Shown piece by piece: positions 1 to 5,657 of a stretch of 7,976 bases of DNA (the first letter of the stretch is position 1; each line of letters opens with the position of its first letter). Origin of the DNA: Candidatus Curtissbacteria bacterium RIFCSPHIGHO2_01_FULL_41_11 (GTDB lineage: Bacteria > Patescibacteriota > Microgenomatia > Curtissbacterales > GWA2-41-24); NCBI GenBank assembly GCA_001776335.1, contig MFAZ01000019.1, positions 1 through 7,976 of the forward strand, read 5' to 3'. A program made the translations under genes and the position numbers. Below the pieces are notes generated by a model. The model did no database searches and had not been told where the DNA came from. It saw nothing but the letters and a program-made list of their open reading frames with translations.

Positions 1-452
1 AAATTGTTAAAAACGCAGCATCACTTGCAGAAGAGTTATCAAGACTCGGATTTGATTTGGTTTCCGGCGGAACAGACAATCATTTGATTTTGATTGATCT
101 AAGAAATAAAGGCGTAAACGGCACCGTAGCCGCCTATGCTCTGGAAGTCGCCGACATTGTCATCAATAAAAACGTAGTTCCGTTCGATACAGAACCGCCT
201 TTTTATCCTTCCGGGATTCGCATGGGAACACCGGCAATCACAACGCGGGGTATGGGCGAAAAAGAAATGGTAAAAATCGCAAAATGGATGTCACAAGCAA
301 TCGACGCGGTCAAAGACGAAAAACTTCCCAAAGACCGCGAAAAACGCTCAAACTTCGTCAAAGCATTCCGGACTCGTGCCGACAGAAATAAAAAACTTCT
401 AAAAATCGCCGCCGAAGTTAAATCTCTCACCGCCAAATTCCCTGTTCCATAA
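1..452 (+). CDS. glyA: Serine hydroxymethyltransferase, C-terminal part (5' end outside window)
   Basis: This is the last 150 codons or so of a PLP-dependent serine hydroxymethyltransferase, which makes glycine and 5,10-methylene-THF from serine and THF in the cytoplasm. The frame is open from position 3 to the TAA at 450-452, with no start in the window, so the gene is cut by the left edge rather than broken. Family signatures include GFDLVSGGTDNHL (the small-domain start), the ALE(V)A segment followed by INKN.VPFDTEPP, and YPSGIRMGTPAITTRGM. The Arg of that last motif is known to bind the substrate carboxylate, and the segment is intact. The C-terminal helical stretch is Lys-rich and ordinary. 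The next gene's ATG touches the stop (TAAATG, 450-455), which suggests a shared transcript. With folD downstream it supplies the folate one-carbon pathway. Identification is very secure. Confidence 0.96.
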   Translation, partial: IVKNAASLAEELSRLGFDLVSGGTDNHLILIDLRNKGVNGTVAAYALEVADIVINKNVVPFDTEPPFYPSGIRMGTPAITTRGMGEKEMVKIAKWMSQAIDAVKDEKLPKDREKRSNFVKAFRTRADRNKKLLKIAAEVKSLTAKFPVP

Positions 453-962
453 ATGAGTCAAGAACTTGAACCAGTACCCAAACATGCAATCAAATTGTGC
501 AACCACGATGATGAAGTTTGGATAATAGGACATCAAACTAGTTGGAGATCTATGGGAGTTAAAGCGAGAGAAATTGAAAACATTGGTCGGGTTAGCATCC
601 ATGGTGCAAACTTTGTAGTCAATTCCTATGACCACGTTTTGCTACTAAATCATCAAGGACTTTCTCTAAAAGCTACTGAAGAAATAGAAGACGATCATGA
701 CCTATATTGCCTCTCTATTAAGAGACAACCTTTGGAAATAGACGATGACAAACCATTACCTCAAGTAATAGCTACCATTGATGGGTGTCAAATTTCACTC
801 ACATCAAGAATGTACGGTGGAAATCCTGACCTACCAGAAGAAGCCTTCGACTGGATCGAAACATGGCGGACTAATGTTACTGAATCAGAGGTAGAAATTC
901 CTTTGGTTACTCCAGCCGATGCCCAAATTCTCAGTCTCCTTAATTTCCATTTTCAGTCTTAA
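453..962 (+). CDS. Hypothetical protein between glyA and folD (169 aa)
   Basis: I do not recognise this protein. It starts with ATG directly after the glyA stop (no gap) and ends 17 nt before folD, so it is probably cotranscribed with both and may be translated by coupling to glyA, since there is no Shine-Dalgarno site. The product is acidic and soluble-looking, with no signal peptide or membrane segment. The first two thirds look beta-rich: EVWIIGHQTSW, ENIGRVSIHGANFVVNSYDHVLLL and HDLYCLSIKRQPLEI read as alternating strands, with acidic linkers EEIEDDHD and IDDDKPLPQ. The last third is PEEAFDWIETWRTNV (helix) and then a Pro-containing strand. No catalytic motif is visible. The position suggests a one-carbon or initiation link, but that is guilt by association only. 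The length, clean frame and tight packing support a real gene. Confidence 0.8.
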   Translation: MSQELEPVPKHAIKLCNHDDEVWIIGHQTSWRSMGVKAREIENIGRVSIHGANFVVNSYDHVLLLNHQGLSLKATEEIEDDHDLYCLSIKRQPLEIDDDKPLPQVIATIDGCQISLTSRMYGGNPDLPEEAFDWIETWRTNVTESEVEIPLVTPADAQILSLLNFHFQS

Positions 963-979
963 GTGAGATAATTCTTTTA

Positions 980-1813
980 ATGTCACAAATTTTAGACGGC
1001 AAAGCACTGCGAGACGAAATTCTCGATGATTTAAAAAATCAAATATCAAAGCTTGACCAAAAACCCGAACTTGTAATCATTCAGGTTGGAGATTTAGCGG
1101 AATCAAATACCTACATCGAGCAAAAAATAAAATTCGGAGAAAAAATAGGCGCAATTGTAACTCACAAAAAACTTCCGCTGGATATCGCAGAATCCGAACT
1201 AATTCGCGAAATCCAACTCGCCAACGATGACGAAAACGTCAACGGTATTATTATCCAACTCCCTATTCCCCAATCTCTAAATAAAGAAAAAATTATCGAT
1301 TCAATAAGTCCCCAAAAAGATGTCGACGGTCAAACTGCAATTTCTATCAAATCGCTTGTCGTTGGTTCGCCAACATTTATTCCCGCAACAACAAAAGGCG
1401 TAATAACGCTTTTAGACGCCAACAAAATCGATCCATCCGGAAAACACGTAGTCGTTGTTGGAAGATCAACCTTAGTTGGCAAGCCGACAGCACTCGCACT
1501 GCTAAACCGTGATGCTACGGTTACCATTGCACACAAAAAAACTCAAAACCTGCAGGCGATAACAAAATCCGCAGACATCATTGTCGTTGCAACTGGCAAA
1601 CCAAAATTAATAACCAAAGATTATGTTTCCGAAAATCAAATAATTATCGACATCGGCATCACAGTAGTCGATGGAAAGCTCGTTGGTGATGTCGATTTTG
1701 AAAACGTTAAAGATTTGGTCGCCGCAATTTCTCCTGTCCCCGGCGGGGCCGGACCCATGACCGTCGCCTCTCTCTTCCAAAATCTTTTAGAAGCTTATCA
1801 AAAACAGTCTTGA
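980..1813 (+). CDS. folD: Bifunctional methylenetetrahydrofolate dehydrogenase / methenyltetrahydrofolate cyclohydrolase FolD
   Basis: FolD converts 5,10-methylene-THF to 5,10-methenyl-THF with NADP(+) and then hydrolyses it to 10-formyl-THF. The 277 aa length is normal for the family. The N-terminal catalytic domain has SNTYIEQKIKFGEKIG with the expected Tyr45 and catalytic Lys49, then GIIIQLPIPQSLN with Gln93, and KDVDG at 113-117. The Rossmann domain shows VVVVGRSTLVGKPTALALLN (157-176), ATVTIAHKKT, ADIIVVATGKPKLI and IIDIGI. The C-terminal signature SPVPGGAGPMTVASLFQN (251-268) is complete. Small departures are PATTKG where most members have PCTxxG, and IAHKKT where CHSxT is usual; neither is a catalytic position. 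It makes the formyl donor for the fmt product encoded downstream in the same cluster. The ATG at 980 lacks a clear Shine-Dalgarno site, but residues from SQILDGKAL onward match the family start. Confidence 0.97.
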   Translation: MSQILDGKALRDEILDDLKNQISKLDQKPELVIIQVGDLAESNTYIEQKIKFGEKIGAIVTHKKLPLDIAESELIREIQLANDDENVNGIIIQLPIPQSLNKEKIIDSISPQKDVDGQTAISIKSLVVGSPTFIPATTKGVITLLDANKIDPSGKHVVVVGRSTLVGKPTALALLNRDATVTIAHKKTQNLQAITKSADIIVVATGKPKLITKDYVSENQIIIDIGITVVDGKLVGDVDFENVKDLVAAISPVPGGAGPMTVASLFQNLLEAYQKQS

Positions 1814-1820
1814 CCTCATA

Positions 1821-1841
1821 ACTCTCAGTCTCTAAACTCTA
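1821..1841 (+). repeat. Degenerate heptamer run upstream of priA
   Basis: Three 7-nt units, ACTCTCA, GTCTCTA and AACTCTA, fill most of the 34-nt folD-priA gap and end 6 nt before the priA ATG. They are imperfect. I list them because better-preserved 7-nt repeats occur inside and just after priA. No ribosome-binding site is visible in this gap. Confidence 0.35.
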
Positions 1842-1847
1842 CATCAA

Positions 1848-3539
1848 ATGTACGCAAACGTTGTTGTTTTAACTTATCAATCCCCAGACATTGATTCTTA
1901 TACTTATGAAATTCCCAAAATTCTGCAGAGCAGAATAAAAGTCGGACAACTGGTATCTGTACCTTTCGGAAAAAGAAACCCAATTGGTTTAGTAATATCG
2001 ACAGTGAATCAGAAATCGACAACTATTGGAAATATCAAGCCAATCATCTCGATAATTTCCACAAATCCCATTCTTCTTCCCTACCAAATTAAACTTCTAG
2101 GGTGGATGTCTAATTATTATTTCGCTCCAATGGTTAATTGCCTCAAAGCTTTGCTGCCACCAACTCCCAAGCGTCTTTATGAAGCTCAGCAAACAGTCTA
2201 CCGTCCACAATCAATAACCCAAACGCTGGTCATTGTTCCCAACATCAATAGCATTCCCCAAGCTTTAGCAAAATTTAAACAGGCGAAAAATTATGCGATC
2301 TATCACAGCGAGTTGAAAAATTCCGAAAAGTTCGAGGTTTGGCAAAAAATAATTTCTGGCAATGCCGACTATGTTTTTGGCAGCCGTCTTTCAATTTTTG
2401 CACCATGCCCGAAACTTTCAAAAATAATAATCTACGATGAACACGAGGGGGCCTACAAAGATGAGCGCTCACCTTATTTCGATACATTAACCGTTGCCGA
2501 AAAAATTAGTGAACTCACAAAATGCAAATTACAAATTATTGACAGCTCTCCAAAAATAACCACATATTTTAACCATCGCCAAAACATTCAAATTCCAAAA
2601 ATTTCTACAAAAGTTCAAATCGTTTCTATGCTGACAGAAAAAGCCGCAGGCAACAGCTCACCAATTTCAGATATTTTGGAAACGTATATAAAACGGGGGT
2701 CAGAAAAGAACAAAAAAATCCTGCTCTTTTTAAACAAAAAATCAGACTCGGGACACGTCTATTGCAGAAACTGCAAATACAGTGAGTTTGCGAATACTCG
2801 ACCTGAAACCTGTCCCGAATGCCACTCAACTGAAATTTTCTTCAATTCCTTAAATGTCAAATCACTCGCCATACTTGTCCAAAAAATTGTCCCGGAAGCA
2901 AAAATTAATCTCTTATCCGAAAACCGTCTACAGTCTACCGTCTACAGTCTACCGTCTATCGACATTGCCACAGCCGCTGTCTTCTACAAATTGTCACCCA
3001 AAAAATATGATCTTGCTGCACATATCAGAACGGATTCAGCTCTTAACATCAACGATTTCACATCCCAGGAAAAATTATTCGCTCAAATCACAAATCTTAA
3101 AAAATTAGCAAAAGGATTAGTACTTTTACAGACTTATAACCCAGAACATTTAGTTCTTCAAACCGTCACAAAAAACAATTATTTGGATTTTTACAACAAG
3201 CACCTCGAGGAGAGAAAAATGCTTTCCTATCCGCCTTTTTCTCTCCTCATAAAACTATCAATCAAAGGAAAAATTGAAGATTTAACAGAAGCAAAAGCCC
3301 AAAAGCTGTATGAAAAACTAAGTCTACAGTCTGCAGTCTACGGTCTACAGTCTACATCACTCGGTCCCTACAAGTCGCATTTTACTAAAAGGAATCTAAA
3401 ATATAATATAATTCTTAAGGTGAAAATTAACGATTATTCACTGGCAACAAGAGAAAATGCAATCAAAAACCTAAAGCCAGTGCTGGAAAAAGTTCCGAGG
3501 GATGTCCAAATTACCCAAGAACCAAGTAATCTAAGTTGA
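1848..3539 (+). CDS. priA: PriA-like primosomal protein N', helicase motifs lost (pseudo-helicase)
   Basis: PriA recognises stalled forks and reloads the replicative helicase. This 563 aa protein is much shorter than typical PriA (about 730 aa). The N-terminal DNA-binding domain is present (residues 1-55, with VGQLVSVPFGKRNPIGLVI), followed by MSNYYFAPMVNCLKALLPP (87-105). The text then jumps to TLVIVPNINSIPQAL (126-140), so the winged-helix region and the Walker A loop are absent. Further traces of PriA follow: DYVFGSRLSIFAPCPKLSKIIIYDEHEGAYKDE (174-206), where DEEH is reduced to DEHE, one zinc site with only four cysteines (C306, C309, C322, C325), and DFTSQEKLFAQITNLKKLAKG (403-423) where the arginine-finger QVAGRAGR should be. 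The C-terminal LEERKMLSYPPFSLLIKL (453-470) is well kept. The frame is open throughout, so this is an evolved ATPase-dead form and not a fresh pseudogene; mycobacterial PriA is a known parallel. Residues around 114-122, 360-370 and 492-503 are encoded by heptamer repeats. It probably still binds DNA and partners. Confidence 0.86.
   Translation: MYANVVVLTYQSPDIDSYTYEIPKILQSRIKVGQLVSVPFGKRNPIGLVISTVNQKSTTIGNIKPIISIISTNPILLPYQIKLLGWMSNYYFAPMVNCLKALLPPTPKRLYEAQQTVYRPQSITQTLVIVPNINSIPQALAKFKQAKNYAIYHSELKNSEKFEVWQKIISGNADYVFGSRLSIFAPCPKLSKIIIYDEHEGAYKDERSPYFDTLTVAEKISELTKCKLQIIDSSPKITTYFNHRQNIQIPKISTKVQIVSMLTEKAAGNSSPISDILETYIKRGSEKNKKILLFLNKKSDSGHVYCRNCKYSEFANTRPETCPECHSTEIFFNSLNVKSLAILVQKIVPEAKINLLSENRLQSTVYSLPSIDIATAAVFYKLSPKKYDLAAHIRTDSALNINDFTSQEKLFAQITNLKKLAKGLVLLQTYNPEHLVLQTVTKNNYLDFYNKHLEERKMLSYPPFSLLIKLSIKGKIEDLTEAKAQKLYEKLSLQSAVYGLQSTSLGPYKSHFTKRNLKYNIILKVKINDYSLATRENAIKNLKPVLEKVPRDVQITQEPSNLS
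2924..2958 (+). repeat. Five in-frame heptamer repeats (CMGTCTA) inside priA
   Basis: Five 7-nt units run without gaps: CCGTCTA, CAGTCTA, CCGTCTA, CAGTCTA, CCGTCTA. Because 7 is not a multiple of 3, the units rotate through all three frames and encode NRLQSTVYSLPS, a low-complexity insertion between the zinc region and the degenerate motif V-VI region. A short relative, CAGTCTA CCGTCCA, lies at 2194-2207 in the same gene. None of the units contains a stop in the reading frame used, which lets the array sit in coding sequence. Confidence 0.85.
3320..3354 (+). repeat. Second heptamer array in priA, five units
   Basis: The units are AAGTCTA, CAGTCTG, CAGTCTA, CGGTCTA and CAGTCTA, again 35 nt in total and gap-free. 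They encode SLQSAVYGLQST in the C-terminal domain just before LGPYKSHF. The array has the same length and unit as the one 396 nt upstream but a different register of variants, so it looks like an independent insertion or expansion and not a copy of the whole block. Confidence 0.82.
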
Positions 3540-3564
3540 AAATTGAAAATTGAAAATTGAAAAT
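3537..3564 (+). repeat. TGAAAAT x4 tandem repeat at the priA stop
   Basis: Four perfect 7-nt units TGAAAAT follow each other. The first three bases of unit 1 are the TGA stop of priA, and the array fills most of the 34-nt gap to def. Since the unit contains TGA and rotates frame, the array carries stop codons in every frame and so acts as a translation barrier. It leaves def without a purine-rich ribosome site. Confidence 0.9.
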
Positions 3565-3573
3565 TATTAATTT

Positions 3574-4119
3574 ATGGTTAAGCCTTTCGTCGCATTACCG
3601 GATGAGCGAATTAGACAAAAGTCACAAGAAGTGACCGCATATGACCGCTCTCTAAAAGAATTGGTAAGGGATTTAATAGAAACTTCCAAGGTTCAGGAGA
3701 ATCCCCCGGCGCTCGGGATGGCCGCACCGCAAATTGGTGTTTTCAAAAAAGTTTTCGTTGCAAAAATAAGAAATAAATTTCGCCCGTTTGTAAATCCGAA
3801 AATTACAAAAGTTTCAAAGCAACAAGGCGCCTATTTGGAAGGATGTTTTTCGGTAAGTGGAAAATACGGAAGTGCAATAAGGCCTCTGGAAGTTGACATC
3901 GAAGCTCAGGATGTTTTCGGCAAAAAGTTCACCAAACATTACAAGGGCCTTCCGGCCAGAATCGTCCAGCACGAAACAGAACATTTGGATGGTATTCTAT
4001 TTATAGACCACGTTTACAAACAAAACGGAAAAATGTTTCGAGTAGCAAAAGATAAAAAAGGCAAAGAAATGTTAGTGGAAGAAACTGTGGATTCTGTCAT
4101 CACGAGCGCAGCGAAGTGA
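3574..4119 (+). CDS. def: Peptide deformylase
   Basis: Def removes the formyl group from the N-terminal fMet of new proteins in the cytoplasm, using a metal ion (usually Fe2+). The 181 aa length is usual. All three family motifs are present. Motif 1 is ALGMAAPQIG at 46-55, with Ala in place of the usual first Gly. Motif 2 is EGCFS at 89-93, where C91 is a metal ligand. Motif 3 is HETEH at 133-137, with H133 and H137 as ligands and E134 as the general base; the common form is HExDH, so Glu136 for Asp is a mild change. The Lys-rich tail after residue 150 is variable in the family. The last residues (SVITSAAK) and the stop lie in a palindromic repeat. The ATG at 3574 gives MVKPFVALPD, a normal family start. 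It sits directly before fmt, its functional partner. Confidence 0.96.
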   Translation: MVKPFVALPDERIRQKSQEVTAYDRSLKELVRDLIETSKVQENPPALGMAAPQIGVFKKVFVAKIRNKFRPFVNPKITKVSKQQGAYLEGCFSVSGKYGSAIRPLEVDIEAQDVFGKKFTKHYKGLPARIVQHETEHLDGILFIDHVYKQNGKMFRVAKDKKGKEMLVEETVDSVITSAAK

Positions 4120-4175
4120 TCTCGATTAAGATTGCTTCGTCGTCTTTCGGTAAATTAAGGACTCCTCACAATGAC
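4096..4175 (+). repeat. Imperfect palindromic element spanning the def-fmt junction
   Basis: The left arm begins GTCATCACGAGCGCAGCGAAG at 4096 and the right arm reads AGATTGCTTCGTCG (4130-4143) and then GACTCCTCACAATGAC up to 4175. The outer ends GTCAT...ATGAC and the AGCGAAG / GCTTCG words make it an inverted repeat. From general knowledge it resembles a dispersed element seen in many genomes, of the form GTCATTGCGAGGAGCGAAGCGACGAAGCAATCT and its inverse. Relative to that form, the right arm carries about 17 extra bases (4144-4160). The element encodes the def C-terminus and contains the first fmt ATG (4171). Confidence 0.65.
4157..4161 (+). promoter_or_regulatory. Ribosome binding site AAGGA for fmt
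   Basis: AAGGA lies 9 nt before the ATG at 4171 and 21 nt before the in-frame ATG at 4183. The spacing supports translation from 4171, even though the family alignment would prefer MKIVFLGN at 4183. It falls in the palindromic element's extra segment, in a window where few genes have a visible ribosome site. Confidence 0.5.
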
Positions 4176-5040
4176 AAATATAATGAAAATCGTTTTTTTA
4201 GGAAATACCAAATATTCGGCTATCGGTGAGGAAATCATTCATAAGAAATTTCCCCTCTCACTTGTTGTAACTACAACAGACAGGCCTTCGGGCAGAAAAA
4301 GAGAGCTGAAACCAACTGCAACAAAACAATTTGCAAATAGTAAAAATATCCCGGTTTTGGAAACTGATAATCTGGATAAAAAAGCAGTATCCCAAATTGC
4401 CAAAATTAAACCGGATTTTATAATTGTGGAAGATTACGGCTTAATTCTTCCGGAATCACTCTTAGAGATCCCCCGCTATGCTCCTTTAAATATTCATCAT
4501 TCACTTCTTCCTAAATATCGAGGACCTTCACCGGCACCATCAACAATTTTAAACGGAGAAAAAATTTCCGGTGTCACGATCATTTCTATGACAGAACTTG
4601 TAGATGCCGGCGATATTTTGGCCCAGGTTAAATACGAGTTAAAAGCAGCCGAAACAACCGATTCTCTACTAACAGCTCTCAACAAACTCGGAGGAGAACT
4701 TGTCTTAAAAGTAATTGAAGATTTTATAAATGGAAAAGAAAATCCAGTCGAGCAAAATCATAAAGAAGCAACCATAACAAAAAGATTCACAAAACAAGAT
4801 GGTTTTGTTGATTTGGGAAACCCGCTGGACAGGCAAACTTTAGATCGCATGATCCGCGCATATTATCCCTGGCCAAACGTATGGTCAAAAGTCAAAGTGA
4901 AAAGTGGAAAGTCAATTATTGTCAAATTTTTGCCGGAGGGCAAAATCCAACCCGAAGGCAAAAAACCAATGACAATTGCCCAGTTCAAAAATGGCTATCC
5001 CCAAGTTTACGAACAAATCAGCAAATTATTCGCAGATTAA
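4171..5040 (+). CDS. fmt: Methionyl-tRNA formyltransferase
   Basis: Fmt transfers the formyl group from 10-formyl-THF to Met-tRNA(fMet), needed for bacterial initiation. The Rossmann-like catalytic domain starts IMKIVFLGNTKYS and includes the family catalytic residues Asn107 and His109 in NIHHSLLPKYRG (107-118), then GVTIISMTELVDAGDIL (134-150) with Asp145. PDFIIVEDYGLILPESLL (81-98) is the preceding family segment. The C-terminal tRNA-binding domain is recognisable from KRFTKQDGFVDL and DRMIRAYYPWPNVWSKVKV (around residues 205-250). At 289 aa it is shorter than the usual 310-320, mainly in the C-terminal half. The start is ambiguous: ATG 4171 has a well-spaced AAGGA but lies in a repeat, and ATG 4183 matches the family start and would remove four residues. 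Together with def this is a classic conserved pair. The stop is 34 nt from the stop of a convergent gene, and no terminator hairpin is visible between them. Confidence 0.95.
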   Translation: MTNIMKIVFLGNTKYSAIGEEIIHKKFPLSLVVTTTDRPSGRKRELKPTATKQFANSKNIPVLETDNLDKKAVSQIAKIKPDFIIVEDYGLILPESLLEIPRYAPLNIHHSLLPKYRGPSPAPSTILNGEKISGVTIISMTELVDAGDILAQVKYELKAAETTDSLLTALNKLGGELVLKVIEDFINGKENPVEQNHKEATITKRFTKQDGFVDLGNPLDRQTLDRMIRAYYPWPNVWSKVKVKSGKSIIVKFLPEGKIQPEGKKPMTIAQFKNGYPQVYEQISKLFAD

Positions 5041-5074
5041 AAAGCAGTCCCACCCGGTAAAGTGACCAGGAAAT

Positions 5075-5593
5075 CTAAACGGTTGATTTACGCGGTTTTG
5101 TCGCCACTTGAGCTTTTCCCGAATCATTAAGTGGACCTAGAAAGAGCGCTTCGCCATAAGCAGAGGCAAAACCCGTTGCCACCATTCCTATCAATCCGCG
5201 ATTGAGAAAACTCTCATACCCTTTCATCTCTTTTAACTCCTCTATGCGCTGCAGACGCGTGGCTTCCTGATCAACTACGGCGTAAGCTGACTTTAACTTT
5301 TCAGGATCGACACCTTCCGGAATTTGGGCCACGTTTCCGTCTCTTGCTAAATGACCCGTGCGCCCCTCGAATTCCGACGTATGGGCTCTTGCCCCGGCCA
5401 GCTCTTTTGGATCAGCTTTCGGGTAGGCTGATCCCGCTTCCCGTTCCGCTTCACCCCTTATACGATTTTGGTTATCTATTCCATAATACGCGGATCCAAC
5501 AACACCCAACCCTCCGCCCAGAAAAAGAACTCCACCTAACGCTTTTAAAAATCTTCTTCTTGAATATCTTTGGATTTCGCTTCTCTCCGACAC
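5075..5593 (-). CDS. Hypothetical protein with twin-arginine-like N-terminus (172 aa)
   Basis: I do not recognise the family. Read from a GTG at 5593, the protein begins VSERSEIQRYSRRRFLKALGG. SRRRFLK at 11-17 matches the twin-arginine signal pattern (S/T-R-R-x-F-L-K) exactly and is followed by a Gly/Leu-rich hydrophobic stretch (18-38). No clear AxA cleavage site is seen, so it could remain as an anchor. The middle is hydrophilic and charged (AEREAGSAYPKADPKELAGAR, then a helical part with EATRLQRIEELKEMKG). A second, weaker hydrophobic segment, LIGMVATGFASAYGEALFLG, lies near residues 135-155. A longer reading from TTG 5632 is unlikely, because that TTG is part of the -35 box TTGACA. From GTG the transcript leader would be only a few bases. 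It is convergent with fmt and divergent from the next gene. Whether this organism has a Tat translocase cannot be seen here. Confidence 0.72.
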   Translation of the reverse strand: MSERSEIQRYSRRRFLKALGGVLFLGGGLGVVGSAYYGIDNQNRIRGEAEREAGSAYPKADPKELAGARAHTSEFEGRTGHLARDGNVAQIPEGVDPEKLKSAYAVVDQEATRLQRIEELKEMKGYESFLNRGLIGMVATGFASAYGEALFLGPLNDSGKAQVATKPRKSTV

Positions 5594-5603
5594 AATATGC
5601 AAG

Positions 5604-5632
5604 AATATAATCCAAATTGACTTTATTGTCAA
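5604..5632 (-). promoter_or_regulatory. Leftward sigma70-type promoter, TTGACA-N17-TATATT
   Basis: The -35 box is TTGACA (5632-5627, perfect) and the -10 box is TATATT (5609-5604, 5 of 6), with a 17-nt spacer. The expected start is near A5598 or A5596, 3-5 nt before the GTG at 5593, which gives an essentially leaderless mRNA for the twin-arginine-like protein. Confidence 0.78.
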
Positions 5633-5645
5633 AAACTCCTACTAT
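5617..5645 (+). promoter_or_regulatory. Rightward promoter, TTGACT-N17-TACTAT, interleaved with the leftward one
   Basis: The -35 box TTGACT (5617-5622) matches 5 of 6 and the -10 box TACTAT (5640-5645) matches 4 of 6, with a 17-nt spacer. The start would be about 5650-5652, leaving 6-8 nt before the ATG at 5658. Its -35 lies inside the spacer of the opposite promoter, and the other promoter's -35 lies inside this spacer. Confidence 0.62.
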
Positions 5646-5657
5646 TTGCAGGCACCA

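Noticed and set aside
2854..3108. 84 aa open frame inside priA (STVYSLPSTVYRLS)
   Set aside because: It is a +1 shadow of the priA heptamer array; priA is continuous here and no ribosome site precedes it.
2924..3354. CRISPR-like repeats
   Set aside because: Units are 7 nt without spacers, and lie in coding sequence.
1848..3539. priA as a decaying pseudogene
   Set aside because: The frame has no stops or shifts over 563 codons and the terminal domains are well kept, which fits a maintained non-ATPase protein better.
5041..5074. Bidirectional terminator between fmt and the convergent gene
   Set aside because: The 34-nt gap shows no stable stem followed by a T tract on either strand.
5344..5610. 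88 aa ORF on the plus strand opposite the twin-arginine-like gene
   Set aside because: It is antisense to a gene with a clear signal motif and promoter, and its own product shows no recognisable pattern.
5594..5632. TTG start at 5632 for the twin-arginine-like gene
   Set aside because: That TTG is the first half of the -35 box TTGACA, and the transcript would begin after it. GTG 5593 places the RR motif at residue 12, as expected for a signal.
5646..5657. TTG start at 5646 for the 201 aa gene
   Set aside because: It lies directly after the -10 box, upstream of the predicted transcript start, while ATG 5658 follows within 8 nt of it.
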